Shown here piece after piece: positions 1 through 10,065 of a DNA stretch of 64,000 nt (within the stretch, counting starts at the first letter, position 1; each line of letters starts with the position of its first letter). The notes under the pieces are model-generated. The model was given only the letters and a program-made list of their open reading frames with translations. It was not told where the DNA came from and made no database searches. Origin of the DNA: Stramonita haemastoma (taxonomy: Eukaryota > Mollusca > Gastropoda > Neogastropoda > Muricidae). The position numbers were made by a program, and so were the translations under genes. The stretch spans positions 1,036,586 to 1,100,585 of the forward strand of contig CM060323.1 in assembly GCA_030674155.1 (NCBI GenBank), read 5' to 3'.

Positions 1-60
1 TTACAGCAAGGCACTGAACAGTTTCATACACAACCACTTGTTCACAGGCCTGTCAGATAG

Positions 61-312
61 GGGCTTTTCCAGACACCAGATCTCACTCTCAGCATCTCTG
101 CCAACACCAGCAACAATGGGCTTTTCCAGACACCAGATCTCACTCTTAGCATCTCTACCAACACCAGCAACAATGGGCTTTTCCAGACATCAATCTCACT
201 CTTTGCATCTCTCTACCAACACCAGCAACAATGGGCTTTTCCAGACATCAGATCTCACTCTTAGCATCTCTACCAACACCAGTAGCCTTCTCCAGACGCT
301 GGATCTCACTCA
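61..312. repeat. 57-bp minisatellite, about 4.5 copies
   Basis: Head-to-tail copies of a 57-bp unit beginning GGGCTTTTCCAGACA start near 61, 118, 175 and 233, followed by a decayed partial copy from about 287. One copy is 58 bp, which shifts the phase. Because 57 is divisible by three the array reads open, but a protein is not indicated. Confidence 0.9.
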
Positions 313-424
313 AGAAAATTCTCTCTCCCCAACTTTTCATCATATACATAGAACATATGAGAGAGGCAGACATAGAATGTCCATCCATCCCTTAGTCGGG
401 CGACCGTGGGGGCACCCCTGAAGA

Positions 425-1322
425 TTTGACGACCAGTTCCCTCCATTCCTCTCTCTGTTCTGTCTTTCTCAAAATTTTGTAGAGTTCTAGGCCTGTCCAT
501 TCGCTGATATTGTTCTCCCATCTCTTCCTTGGTCTGCCTCTTTTTCTTCCTCCTTGGACAGTGCCTTGCAGTACTGTTTTTGCAAGTCCACTTGATCTTG
601 TGACATGCCCATACCATTTAAGTTTACGCTTCTTTACGATTGATAGAAGATTTTGTAGGGACCAATGGTTTGCTGGATTCTGTTACGCATGTCTTCGTTG
701 CTTCTGTGGTCTCTGTGGGAAATGCCAAGGAGTCTCCTGAAGCATCTCATCTCTACCGCCTGTACTCTTCTCTCCAAATCAGCAGTCAGGGTCCATGATT
801 CACAGTCATTCAGGAATATAGATATGACAAGGGAGCGCATTAGTCTGATCTTGGAGTTGAGTGAAATATTTTTATCTTTCTAGATGGTGCTCAGTTTTGA
901 CAGTGCTGTTATTGTCTGTGAAATCCTGCATACTTCCTCTGGCTTGGACCCTTGTCTGATACAATGGCTCCCAAGTACTTGAAGCTTTGAATGGTTTCCA
1001 GCTTTTGGTCATTGACCCTGATATCAGTGCTGATGCCCTTGGCATTATTGGTCATCAGTTTGGTCTTCTCTGCACTGATTTCTATGCCGTATGTTTTAGA
1101 GGCCTTGTTCAGGTGTTCTAATAAGCTGGCAAGCTCTTGTTTTCATCCTGCTAAGACCATTAATGTCATCTGTGAAGCAGAGGTTTGTGATCATTCTGCC
1201 ACCAAAGCTGACTGATCCTTTATGGTGTTCCAGTGCATCAGCCATGATTCTCTCAAGGAAGATGTTGAAAAGAGTGGGTGAGAGTAGACAGCCCTGCCTT
1301 ACTCCAACTGTTGTTGCACACC
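425..1322 (-). pseudogene. LINE reverse transcriptase, C-terminal half, decayed
   Basis: Read from 1,322 down to 425, this is the 3' half of an APE-type non-LTR retrotransposon ORF. The first block reads GCLLSPTLFNIFLERIMAD and then LCFTDDINGLS near 1,150-1,200, which is the RT catalytic FADD box with the first Ala changed to Thr. Further on come TADLERRVQAVEMRCFRRLL (about 700-790) and KEEMGEQYQRMDRP (about 480-560). This order is the usual thumb and C-terminal region of LINEs of this kind. Stops and frame changes separate the blocks (for example near 1,100 and 640), so it is dead. The clade (RTE-like or related) is from memory and uncertain. Confidence 0.8.
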
Positions 1323-1344
1323 ACTGTCCATGTTGCTGTTGTAG

Positions 1345-1782
1345 TTCACTGCACTGAATGTATGGGATTCAAACCAGGAAAAAGGAATCTCCCCAATACA
1401 AGACACACTGATGACACCGCCCTTTTATCCAGAGACATCACAACTAGGAAGAGAATTCCAATTCAAGCAGCTGCCTCAGGAAACAAGGCAGGACTGAAAC
1501 GGAGTGCCAAAAAGACCAAAGTCGTGCACATAGAAGGATCAGCTAACCAGCCACAGCAGAGCATAGGAATAAATAAAATCAGGGCTGGAAAACCTCTCAA
1601 CTTCCAATACGTGATCGATCTCTGTCCAGACCAACTCAGGATCTTGCAGCAAGGCCATCAGCTCAAGAACAGGCATGGCCAAGCAAAACACAGTCCAGTT
1701 GAACAGCACAGGGAAAGACAGAGGCATACCAGCAAAGCTGAAGATCAGAATTTTAGGCTGCTTCATGTACAGATCTGCTGAC
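1345..1782 (+). pseudogene. LINE reverse transcriptase fragment, opposite strand
   Basis: A second, different LINE fragment faces the first one. It reads RHTDDTALLSRDI (decayed FADD box) near 1,400-1,430, then NKAGLKRSAKKTKVVHI near 1,480-1,530, the standard block after the catalytic motif. After a frame change near 1,650 comes STGKDRGIPAKLKIRI, the typical region before the thumb. The fragment ends just before a short SINE-1 piece. It has no start and several frame breaks. Confidence 0.75.
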
Positions 1783-1822
1783 CCGGGGTCAAACCCCTTT
1801 CAAGAAGATTTTTCCAGTGCCA
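1779..1822 (+). mobile_element. SINE-1 scrap (B-box region)
   Basis: GACCCGGGGTCAAACCCC followed by GATTTTTCCAG resembles the B-box to 5'-body part of SINE-1. It sits directly before a longer SINE-1 copy. Confidence 0.45.
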
Positions 1823-1825
1823 ACT

Positions 1826-2108
1826 CGGGGGATGGGATAGCCTAGTGGTCAGAACACTGCGCTCGCAATTTGACAACCCCAGTTCCACTCCCATTCGAGG
1901 GGATTTTTCCCTTTGAGTCAACATCAGTGCGGACTACACTTCCCCTAAAAGTCTTCCGGATGAGACTGTAAACCGAGGCCCAGTGTGCAAAGCATTGTGT
2001 GGTGGGAACAGATGACAATATTTACAAAACTGCAGACACATGGGCACTGGATGTAAAAAAAAAAAAGCATATGAGTGCTTATTCCATTATCCTCTAAATA
2101 AAAGAATA
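1826..2108 (+). mobile_element. SINE-1, head present, centre shortened
   Basis: The tRNA-like head is visible: A-box GATAGCCTAGTGGTCAGAAC and a decayed B-box (CAGTTCCACTCCC). It is followed by GATGAGACTGTAAACCGAGG and the tail GGATGTAAAAAAA...GCATATGAGTGC. About 60 bp are missing from the centre compared with full copies. Confidence 0.85.
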
Positions 2109-2541
2109 GAGATTTAAAGCCTGGACTATGAGGAAAGATGATGAACATGTGATAAATGCAGCAGAAATGATGCTCTACAAGTGAAACTGACAGACAAAAA
2201 GAACCAGTGATAGCGTGTTCAAGTGTAACCCCCCTCACAAAAACGTATTTTTGTGTTTGGCGTTACTAAGCGTTAAGTTCAGTAACTCCCTTGTAGAGTT
2301 GAGTGATCGCCCCTTAAAAAGACATGCCTATCGGGATATTTCTGTTTAAATCTCACTTCCTGCCTGGGGTCAGTGAGGGAAAGACGCGTGACAGAGACTC
2401 GCTCCTCGCTGAGTCTAGATGTTCCCCATTAAGGTTTGGTTCCATTTTGTTAATTTTGTTTTTTGATCAAACTATCTGTTTAAGCAAATTTCAGCTTAAT
2501 TCAGAATAGTTTTGGAAGGTTCATGAAATTTATATGTTTGA
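2109..2541. other. No gene seen; possible LTR-like start
   Basis: Nothing codes here. TGTAACCCCCCTCACA at about 2,223 looks like the 5' end of a long terminal repeat (see findings), but no partner copy is present in the window. Confidence 0.3.
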
Positions 2542-3125
2542 TTTAATTTCACAGGCTTTCAACCTGTGAATTAACAGTGAACCATAAGTGATGGCTTCGA
2601 ACAAAGGAAGCGTGGGGTAAATTTTGGCACCGTCATGGTCTTTGTTGTAAGATTAATTTTTGGTAGGATATTGTTCAGCTATTAAAATGCTGGAAATATT
2701 CTAGTGTGACTTTACACTACAAATATATGGGTGTGAAGGACTACTTAATTTTTGTAATGATTTTATCACTACGAATTCCGACATATTTGTGATATATCAT
2801 TTAGAAAACTCAAATAGTTGAAATATCAGTGGGGGCATTAATTTAATTTGAGAGGCTTTTAGCCTGTGAACTAACAGTGAGACCTAGTGGTTGTTTTGAA
2901 TAAAGTATGTAAATGTTAATACAGTCGTGGTTTTTGTTGTATGTTTAATTTTTGGTAGAATATTGTTCAGCTATTAAAATGCTGGAGATATTCTAGTGTG
3001 GCTTTACACTACAAATATATGAGTGTGAAGGCTTACTTGATTTTTAAAATGATTTTATTCACTAAGAATTCTGATTTATTTGTAATAAATCATTTAGCAA
3101 TTCTAAAACAGGTGTAATGGCATTG
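2542..3125. repeat. Tandem duplication, about 300-bp unit
   Basis: Two diverged copies (about 2,542-2,841 and 2,842-3,125) share blocks such as ATATTGTTCAGCTATTAAAA and TTTACACTACAAATATATG. The first copy begins with a perfect 8-bp inverted repeat, TTCACAGG...CCTGTGAA, around a 7-base loop. In the second copy only AGGC...GCCT remains. Confidence 0.85.
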
Positions 3126-4134
3126 GAATGTCATTTGGAACATTGATTTTGAGTAAATTAGTCCTTCTTATTAATGTTGGCACAGTTTCATAGGATGGAC
3201 CATCATCTGTCCTAAAGTAAATGAGACATGTGTAATACTAACTACTAAAACTATGTAATAATTTTAGAGGTGATGTTAGATTGTTTTGAGAATATTTAAT
3301 TCTCATGAGAATGGCAAACTGGATAGGGTGAAAGTGCCTTTTGGTAATTGAGCTTAGTGTTGTAAACAAGCTCAGTGATGGATGGTTTTGTGGTGATGTT
3401 TTTTACATTGTATGTTCTTTTTATTACAGGAACATGGTTTTTTCCCCTGTCACCTCGCTTTTCCCCTCATCCCATCCCCCCTCTCATCATTCTGTGTTTG
3501 TAACCAAGATTGGCCTATGATTACTTGGTTTGAAACTGGACAGATTATCTTTTTGTTTACTTTAAAGTGTACTTGCAGTACAACAGGTGATTGGTGTTTT
3601 ATGTTGAAGCGGTAGTGTTGAGTGTTGTGGAATATATATTGTAAACCCAATTTGCTCCGTCTGGAGTCGCATTGAATGAATGTTGTTGTTCGTCACATTC
3701 GTAATGTATTCAGTGTGGCTGCTGAGTGAGTTGAGGTAAATTAATTTCACTTACCTACTCCCTACCTCTTCTATATTTCTTTCCCTCTATTTTCTACTAC
3801 CCTCTTTTCTATCCCCCTTTATCACTCCCCGGCCCATAAGTAGCTGAGCCCTACTCTTCTTTAGGGTTACTGAAGAAACTAGGAATTATTCTAGGACTCT
3901 AAGATTTCCTGGTACCAAATTAGGCGGAACGGGAATTAGAGTGGCGACTTAGATTATTCCCGTGTAGGACCCTCCACACAAGTTATCAGCTGTCCATGAG
4001 CCATCGCCTCCCCCCCCCTCCACTCCTCCCTCCTATTCTGGCAGACGAGAACATGCAGCCTCCCATTCCTAGCATCCTTTTCTGACAACGCTGCCCCCCC
4101 CTCCTCCCTCAAACCCAGGAAAAAATATTTGACC
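3126..4134. other. No gene seen
   Basis: AT-rich sequence followed by pyrimidine-rich sequence. At about 3,930-3,950 there is GAATTAGAGTGGCGACTTAG, where TGGCGAC could be a tRNA primer-binding site if the region from 2,223 is an LTR. No open frame of interest. Confidence 0.3.
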
Positions 4135-4350
4135 ACTGTTGTCAGCTTGTACCAAGGTATCTACCTGTCTTTGTGTCCACATGAGGGGCCAGGATTAAGA
4201 AACAAGGTTAGTGTTAGGTTAGGGTTGGTGTTAGCAATAACAGTTAGCATGCATTGGGGTAGGGGCTGTTGGTCGGTCAGTCTGTCTGAATGCATGTGGA
4301 CACAACAGTAGGTAAACACAATGGTACGTAGCTGTAGACACAGTGGTATG
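4135..4350 (+). mobile_element. MITE-like foldback element, copy 1
   Basis: The two ends are imperfect inverted repeats of about 40 bp. The left end contains CTTTGTGTCCACATG and the right end contains CATGTGGACACAACAG; outer parts are TTGTACCA and TGGTACGTAGCT. The interior has GTTAGGTTAGGGTTGGTGTT and no ORF. A second copy lies at 51,888-52,092 in the opposite orientation, which shows that this is a dispersed element. Confidence 0.7.
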
Positions 4351-4639
4351 GAGCATTATTTAAATCATAATTTATCAATACTATCAGCTTAGGCTGCTTT
4401 TTGGATTTTTTTAGACTAATTTTAGTTCTGCTATCAGCAGAGGGGTTTTCTTCCCAGGTCAATTTTTTAAAAACTTGTGTTCAATTTTGAGAAATATTTA
4501 ACCCAAAATAAAGATAAATAGTCCACAATAAACATGAGAAAAAATATGCTCTTTCCATTAGCCCTCCCCTTTTTTCTTCTGATTCTAGTTACCTAATAGC
4601 ACTAGATAAGGCTCAGAGGATAACATTCCCCACTGTCTG

Positions 4640-4760
4640 TCTTGGCGACACACCTGTTTGCAATCGGCAGTTTGCTGATGACATTGATCTCCTTAGAAGC
4701 ATTAACTATGCACTCCAAGAACTTCTATGCAAGCTAGAAAAATGAGCTAAGACTTATGGT
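4640..4760 (+). pseudogene. LINE RT catalytic-box fragment
   Basis: Reads GDTPVCNRQFADDIDLLRS, a clean motif with the FADD catalytic box (near 4,670-4,690), followed by LQELLCKLEK and KTYGI. The sequence then collapses into a 36-bp tandem array. It belongs to a LINE group that has the form RFADDIDLL in this box. Truncated at both ends. Confidence 0.75.
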
Positions 4761-5223
4761 ATTATATGCAAGAAAGAATGAACTAGCACTTATGGTATTA
4801 TATGCAAGACAGAATGAACTAGCACTTATGGTATTGTATGCAAGACAGAATGAGCTAACACTTATGGCATTGTATGCAAGACAGAATGAACTAACACTTA
4901 TGGCATTGTATGCAAGACAGAATGAACTAGCACTTATGGCATTGTATGCAAGACAGAATGAACTAGCACTTATGGCATTGTATGCAAGACAGAATGAACT
5001 AGCGCTTATGGCATTGTATGCAAGACAGAATGAACTAGCACTTATGGCATTGTATGCAAGACAGAATGAACTAGCACTTATGGTATTGTATGCAAGAAAG
5101 AATGAAGTAGCACTTATGGTATTGTATGCAAGAAAGAATGAACTAGCACTTACGGTATTGTATGCAAGACAGAATGAACTAGCACTTACGGTATTGTATG
5201 CAAGAAAGAATGAACTAGCACTT
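4756..5223. repeat. 36-bp minisatellite, 13 copies
   Basis: Thirteen copies of a 36-bp unit, GTATTGTATGCAAGACAGAA plus TGAACTAGCACTTATG. The unit is visibly a copy of the LINE codons just upstream (KTYGIICKKE in the LINE frame). The array reads open as VLYARQNELALM repeated, but that is a by-product of the unit length. Confidence 0.95.
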
Positions 5224-5225
5224 AT

Positions 5226-5651
5226 ATTTTATACCACTTTATGTCACAGCAGATTTCTCTGCGTGAAATTCGGGCTGCTCTCCCCGGGGAGAGCGCGTCG
5301 CCACAAGTGCAGCGCCTACCCATTATTTTTTTTCCCCTCAGGGATGGTGTCTAAACAAAACACCTGTGTGCATGCTGGGTTTTTTAAAACATAATTTTGT
5401 CATCCGTTCCTACCGGCACACGATGGCCTACTCTTACGAAAGGCGGAACGGGATTTTAACGTGTGCGCAAGATGTTCTGCGTGCGTTCGCACGCGGGACC
5501 TCGGTTTATAGTCTCATCCGAATGACTGACATTCAGTTCGATTCTTTCGTCAAACTGGGAAGAAAGGGTGATCTGGGTACGATCCCAGAAACTGGCGGTT
5601 TACATATTGGCAGGCGTTTGAACATCTTAACCATCCTGCCACCGTCCTTCC
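5226..5651 (-). mobile_element. SINE-2, near full length
   Basis: On the minus strand the head reads GGTGGCAGGATGGTTAAGA with a weak B-box, followed by TTTGACGAAAGAATCGAACT. Then comes the shared central domain (GATGAGACTATAAACCGAGG) and a tail with TGGGTAGGCGCTGCACTTGT and GAGAGCAGCCCGAATTTCAC. The tail end abuts the 36-bp array. It lies head to head with the SINE-1 copy at 5,655. Confidence 0.85.
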
Positions 5652-5654
5652 TCA

Positions 5655-5905
5655 TAGTCTTTTGGATGAGACTGTAAACCGAGGCCTCGTGTGTGAACAC
5701 ACGCAGAACATTTTGCGCACACATTCTGCTGTTCTGCTTTTTGGAGGAGTAGGCCATTGTGTGCCGGTGAGAACAGATGACAAAATTAACAAAATGCTAC
5801 ACATAGGGACTGGATGTAAAATAATAAAAAAAAGCACACAAGCGCTTATTCTGTTATCCTTAAAATAAAAGAATAAATAAATAAGTAAATGAATAAATAA
5901 AGATC
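5655..5905 (+). mobile_element. SINE-1, 5'-truncated
   Basis: Starts inside the body (AGTCTTTTGGATGAGACTG), carries the central domain, and ends in AAAAAAAGCACACAAGCGCT and an (AATA)n tail. Its central domain is inverted relative to the SINE-2 copy just upstream. Confidence 0.88.
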
Positions 5906-6242
5906 AGACAAGCCCTTGCAACCTCGGCCATGGCAGAGCTGGCCAGGATTCAGAAAAGCAAGCAGACCAGTCTCCAGAAAAATTCAATTGATTCAAGCAC
6001 TCGTCTGATCCATACTGCTGTACCAGTGTGTGAAAGCTGGACCTTCACTGCAAACACGGGAAATGAGATTCAATCCTTTGAAAAAACAACAACAAGATAA
6101 CCCCAAAGCCTCTACAAAACCCCTGTCCAGACCACAGAACCTATAACCCAGTGCAGCAAAAAGTGATGATGAAAGCTGGGCCACAGGAACCAACCCCTTC
6201 TGGATGTTGTAGAGAGAAGAAAGCTGGCTGGTTTGGTTGAAA
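5890..6242 (+). pseudogene. LINE RT thumb/C-terminal fragment
   Basis: Reads IRQALATSAMAELARIQKSK, then VPVCESWTFTANTGNEIQ (the CESWTLTAD-type block seen in many LINEs), then AGPQEPTPSG and KKAGWFG, corresponding to the GHQEPLL...KLAWFGH block. Frame changes separate these. No catalytic box is included. Confidence 0.7.
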
Positions 6243-6244
6243 TC

Positions 6245-6560
6245 TTTTCACTTTACACCGTCCAATGTGTCTGGAAAAAATAATGGTATGTCCTTTCCAG
6301 CTGCTTTTGTGGGCTGTACAGCTTGGTCTGCAGGGTTATCTCCGTAGGCCAAATTTTCTTCCTCAGGTTGCTGGACATTTTGCATCTTTGAAGGATGTGC
6401 TCGCCTGTCTGGTTGTCTTTATCGCAGGCACACAGGGGAGAAGAAGAAACAAGTGTCAGTCTTGTCGCCACTGGTGATTTAGCCTGTTGTACCCAGTGCA
6501 GAGTCTTAGAACGTTGACCTGTTCTCTATTTGAGATAGTGCTAATTGTCCTTCTCTACTC
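6245..6560 (-). pseudogene. LINE C-terminal zinc-knuckle fragment
   Basis: On the minus strand this reads SNREQVNVLRLCTGYNRLN near 6,480-6,540, then in another frame PLCACDKDNQTGEHILQRC (about 6,370-6,430) and IWPTEITLQTKLYSPQKQLE. The C-x-C...H-x4-C knuckle followed by IWP...TKLY is a recurrent C-terminal module of one LINE group. At least one frame change separates the blocks. Confidence 0.72.
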
Positions 6561-6639
6561 TGGGTCAGGCCATTAATTTGATGACTATTTTCCATTATCC
6601 TGTGTTGAAGCTCTCTTGCCAAAACTATTGTGTGAAGGA

Positions 6640-6825
6640 CCCTTGGAGAGGAGACACAATGGCAGACAGAAGAAGAACTGAACAGCGAACATCAAAGACT
6701 GGACCAGCTTTGACATGGCTGTGTTTCTGCACAAGGCTGAAGACAAACCGATGTTGGGAAATCCCTCATGCCCCTCCAACAACCATCTTTGTCAAGGAAC
6801 TGATGACGACTAACCCAACATACCC
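6640..6825 (+). pseudogene. LINE C-terminal tail fragment
   Basis: In one frame it reads NIKDWTSFDMAVFLHKAED, matching the IKEWTGLDMA...AEDR segment near the end of LINE ORFs. It has the opposite orientation to the fragment at 6,245-6,560 and comes from a different element. Confidence 0.55.
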
Positions 6826-6847
6826 TGCCTCCTCTTCCTAAACACCC

Positions 6848-7033
6848 TTCTCCTTGAACACCTCTCCTATAAAATGAACACTTCTATAAAATGAACACCT
6901 CTCCTATAAAATGAACGCTTCTATAAAATGAACACCTCTCCTGTAAAATGAATGCTTCTCCTATGAAATGAACACCTCTCCTATAAGACATACACCTCTC
7001 CTATAAAACAAACACCTCTCTTATAAAATTGTA
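6848..7033. repeat. About 20-bp minisatellite
   Basis: About nine copies of a 19-20 bp unit, ACACCTCTCCTATAAAATGA, with shortened variants (ACACTTCTATAAAATGA). Confidence 0.88.
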
Positions 7034-7095
7034 TGTACTCTTCCTCTTCCACAAAACACCCCTTTCACACACATCCCTTGCACACCACATTACTT

Positions 7096-7305
7096 CAGAT
7101 GACACTATAAACCGTGGTCCCATGTGTAAATGCATGCGAAAATCTTGCGCACATGTTAAAACCTGTTGTGCTATTCAAAAGAGTAGACAATAGCGTGTCG
7201 GTGGGAATGGAAAGCAAAATTTACGAAACTGCATACATGTGGGGGCTGGATTTAAAATAAAAAAAAGCACACAAGTGCTTTTTCCATTATCCTTGGAATA
7301 AAAGA
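7096..7305 (+). mobile_element. SINE-1, 5'-truncated, diverged
   Basis: Central domain GATGACACTATAAACCGTGG, then CATACATGTGGGGGCTGGAT and the tail AAAGCACACAAGTGCTTTTT. More diverged than the copies at 19.2 or 39.3 kb. Confidence 0.82.
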
Positions 7306-7767
7306 ATTTAAAAAATACAAATTACTAAGGATGATGCACAACACATGTCTTAAAAAAAAAAAACTCCCAAAACTAAATTAAAAACTGATCAAATTTTGCA
7401 AACCACATACCATGTACAGTTTGGGTTAAAATGACCACATTTTCATCTTTTAACAAAAAATTACTGAGTGTCTTGCAAGCATTCAGAAGCTTCTCAGGTC
7501 CAGAGTTTCTTAACAAACAGAGTGATTTCACCAGCCACCATTGTTCAGTGGTTAGCGCCTTGGATCTCTGTCTCACTGATTACACATATGAATCAACCTA
7601 AGATGTAACAAATTGCAAACTGGGTATGGCTGTGGCAGAGAGACTGGAATGAGCGGCATGGGAACAGCAGGACGGGGACGTCACAGAAGACGAAGCAGCA
7701 AAAAAAAAAAAAAGAAAGTAAAAAAAAAAAGTATCGGAGGTTTTGCACAAACACACACCACTCCTAC

Positions 7768-7982
7768 CTGTTTCATGTCGCCGTTTCTCCCCAGGTTCTG
7801 CACGACTCACTCTGAAAGTTGCAGTGTCCGGTTCCACAAAGTAATGGAGGAGGTTTTGCACAAGGATACATGTGTTGGGGGTATTCTTGGAGACTGCAGG
7901 CGTCCACATCACTGAAATGTCCTTGGAAGCGTCCTCCTGATGCACTGTGGTGTCCTTGAAGCCTGGTGATGTCCTCCTCCTT
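7768..7982 (-). CDS. Putative internal exon of host gene
   Basis: A 215-nt block on the minus strand with an acceptor (TTTTTATCTCCAG, upper end 7,982) and a donor (ACAG|GTAGGAG, lower end 7,768). It is open in one frame throughout, including VHQEDASKDISVMWTPAVSK and LLHYFVEPDTATFRVSRAEP. I do not recognise the protein. It is the lowest-coordinate exon candidate of the minus-strand gene suggested by the exons at 11-16 kb, but its phase does not join simply to the 11.2-kb exon, so an exon may be missing or this may be a separate gene. Moderate to low confidence. Confidence 0.4.
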
Positions 7983-8105
7983 CTGGAGATAAAAAGAAAC
8001 ATTCTGAGGGCTCTGGTTTGCTTACATAGAGTTTTAAGCAACTTTCATTAGTTAAACTTTGTCAGCAATTCATCCTAGCAATTAGCAAGACAACAAAGAT
8101 GAAGT

Positions 8106-8106
<1 letters not shown>

Positions 8107-8171
<65 letters not shown>

Positions 8172-8178
8172 GTGTGTG

Positions 8179-8214
<36 letters not shown>

Positions 8215-8253
8215 GTGCATGTGTTTTAGGTGTGTGTGAATGTGTGTGTGTGT

Positions 8254-8324
<71 letters not shown>

Positions 8325-8325
8325 T
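8107..8325. repeat. (GT)n microsatellite
   Basis: Long (TG)n tract with a few interruptions. It produces spurious Cys-Val ORFs. Confidence 0.97.
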
Positions 8326-8635
8326 TGTTGCTATTGTTGTTGTTGCTTCAATTTTACATCTGTTTTTTCAAAGTAATATTAAATGATAGGAAAGGGACAA
8401 TTATGTTGATGGATGTGTGCAGTAAAATGGGTGTCTATTTCTTAATAATGTGCACAGTACACAATAGGGCTAAACAATGATAACAACAAGTAAATACATA
8501 ACAACTGCTAGTATGACATAACTAGAACAAATGTCTTAAAGGACTATTCATTAAAGATTTTGTTGTACAAAACCCCAAATTAAGATTTTAAAAATCTTAT
8601 CCAAGGACTTTTCAGAAAAAGAGGGTAAGGTGTGA
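8326..8635. other. No gene seen
   Basis: AT-rich unique-looking sequence between the (GT)n tract and a LINE 3' end. Confidence 0.5.
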
Positions 8636-9458
8636 TTCAGATTCAGATTCAGATTCAGAATATTTATTGCCATTTAAGTCATGCAGACCTATTTGACACA
8701 ACAAAACAAACATCAGTTTTAATTATCTTTCTGCCCAAATGATGTCCACTAAAAACATGTTGCATTCTATTTTTCTTTGTCTCGTTTCTCCATACATTCA
8801 TTCACATATCTAATGATATCTGCTTGATAGATATCAACGGTGATTAAGTCGCTTAACTTATCTATACATTGTTTACATTCTTTGTCTCTTGTTTTAATCT
8901 TTAGTAACAAATTGTTTCTAAGTTCATCATATAAGACACATTCATTGAGTAAATGAAATTCGTCTTCTATTTTGTCACAGTTTTTACATTTTCTGTCCTC
9001 TCTGGGCATATTTTGGTGCCTCCCTTTCTCTATCATTAAACTGTGACAACTTATGCGAAATTTACAAAAGGTAATTTTATGGGTTTTGTTTGCATAGTTT
9101 ATTAAATATGGTTCCATTCTGTACTCTTTGGTAGCAAAATCATAAAATTTTAGCTTTGCATATTGTTTCTTCTGGTAGATCCAGAATGTTTTATACATAG
9201 CCTCAAGCTTTCTTTGAACAGCATAGCTTAACCGATGTACATCAAAAGTACTTTGGTTTTTCCACACATGTTTAAATCCAATTGTGTGAAGAATATTTTT
9301 TACCGTATTGATCCATTTATCATACGTATTCTTCTGATACAAATTATCGTATACTATTCTAATATAAGAGTCTGGTTTTGATTCTATCAAATGAATCCAA
9401 AAGGATACTATCTGGCATATGATTTTAAGGGTCAGCGGATATCTTCCCAATTCACCTA

Positions 9459-9460
<2 letters not shown>
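8636..9460 (-). mobile_element. LINE 3' end, 5'-truncated, with (GAATCT)n tail
   Basis: On the minus strand an open frame of about 230 codons runs from 9,460 to the stop at 8,767. It begins ELGRYPLTLKIICQIVSFWI, has KITFCKFRISCHSLMIEKGR in the middle, and ends with a knuckle, CKNCDKIEDEFHLLNECVLY (C-x2-C...H-x4-C). This is the C-terminal domain of a LINE RT protein (LGRYP...LRLSSHSL...IEDEYHF pattern). After the stop is a short 3' UTR and a tail of four TGAATC-type repeats (8,636-8,660), which marks the true 3' end. The 5' end is cut by a (CA)n tract at 9,461. No frameshift is seen in the retained part. Confidence 0.85.
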
Positions 9461-9540
<80 letters not shown>

Positions 9541-9710
9541 TATGTGTGTGTGTGTGTTGTATGTGTTATGTGTGTGTGTGTGTGCGCGCGCATCTGTTCG
9601 TGTGTGTGTGTGCGTGTGCATCCATGTGTGTGTGCATCATTGCATGTGCGTGCATGTGTGTGTACATGTGTGAGTGTGTACATGTGTGAGTGTGTACATA
9701 TGTCCACACA
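9461..9710. repeat. (GT)n microsatellite, compound
   Basis: Pure (GT)n at first, then degenerate TG-rich sequence with GCGCGC and TGCATGTG interruptions. Confidence 0.97.
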
Positions 9711-9950
9711 AACACACATCCCTCTCTCTCATCCAGAGTAAAGTAATTTTGAATCTTATCTCAAGTCATCTTTGAAATGCCAGACAGGCAAAACCACTGC
9801 TGCATGGGAATTGTGTTGTCATCCCTGCATCATGGCTTCAACACCTACTTACCAGAACACTACAGGTAAAGTACCACATGTTCTGGGAAAAAAACAGTCA
9901 GACCTCAGGGGAAAAGAAGACAAGAAAACTGATGGTACGAGCAGTCCATA

Positions 9951-10065
9951 AGAGGGGGGGGGAGAGAGGGGGGGGGGGGGGGGGGGAGAGGGAGGGATGG
10001 AGGGAGCAAGAGAGAGAAAGAGAGAGAGAGAGATATATATATATAGAGAGAGGGGGGGGGGGGGA
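9951..10065. repeat. Poly-G / (GA)n / (TA)n compound tract
   Basis: Runs of up to 17 G alternate with (GA)n and a short (TA)n. Purine-only strand bias suits triplex or quadruplex formation. Confidence 0.95.

Noticed and set aside
38..421. 127-residue open frame over the 57-bp repeat
   Set aside because: Repeat unit length divisible by three explains it; the phase is lost in one copy and no flanking gene signal exists.
4200..4240. Telomere-like TTAGGG repeat
   Set aside because: Only one TTAGGG-like unit within GTTAGGTTAGGGTTGG; it is the interior of the foldback element.
4756..5394. 212-residue protein with 12-residue repeats
   Set aside because: It is the minisatellite frame running on into an inverted SINE-2.
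8109..8480. Long open frames of Cys-Val, His-Thr, Arg-Glu or Ser-Leu repeats (here and at about 9.4, 19.1, 30.8, 32.2, 38.0, 41.0, 44.1, 47.3 and 63.6 kb)
   Set aside because: They are translations of (GT)n, (CA)n, (GA)n and (CT)n tracts, with no codon structure outside the repeats.
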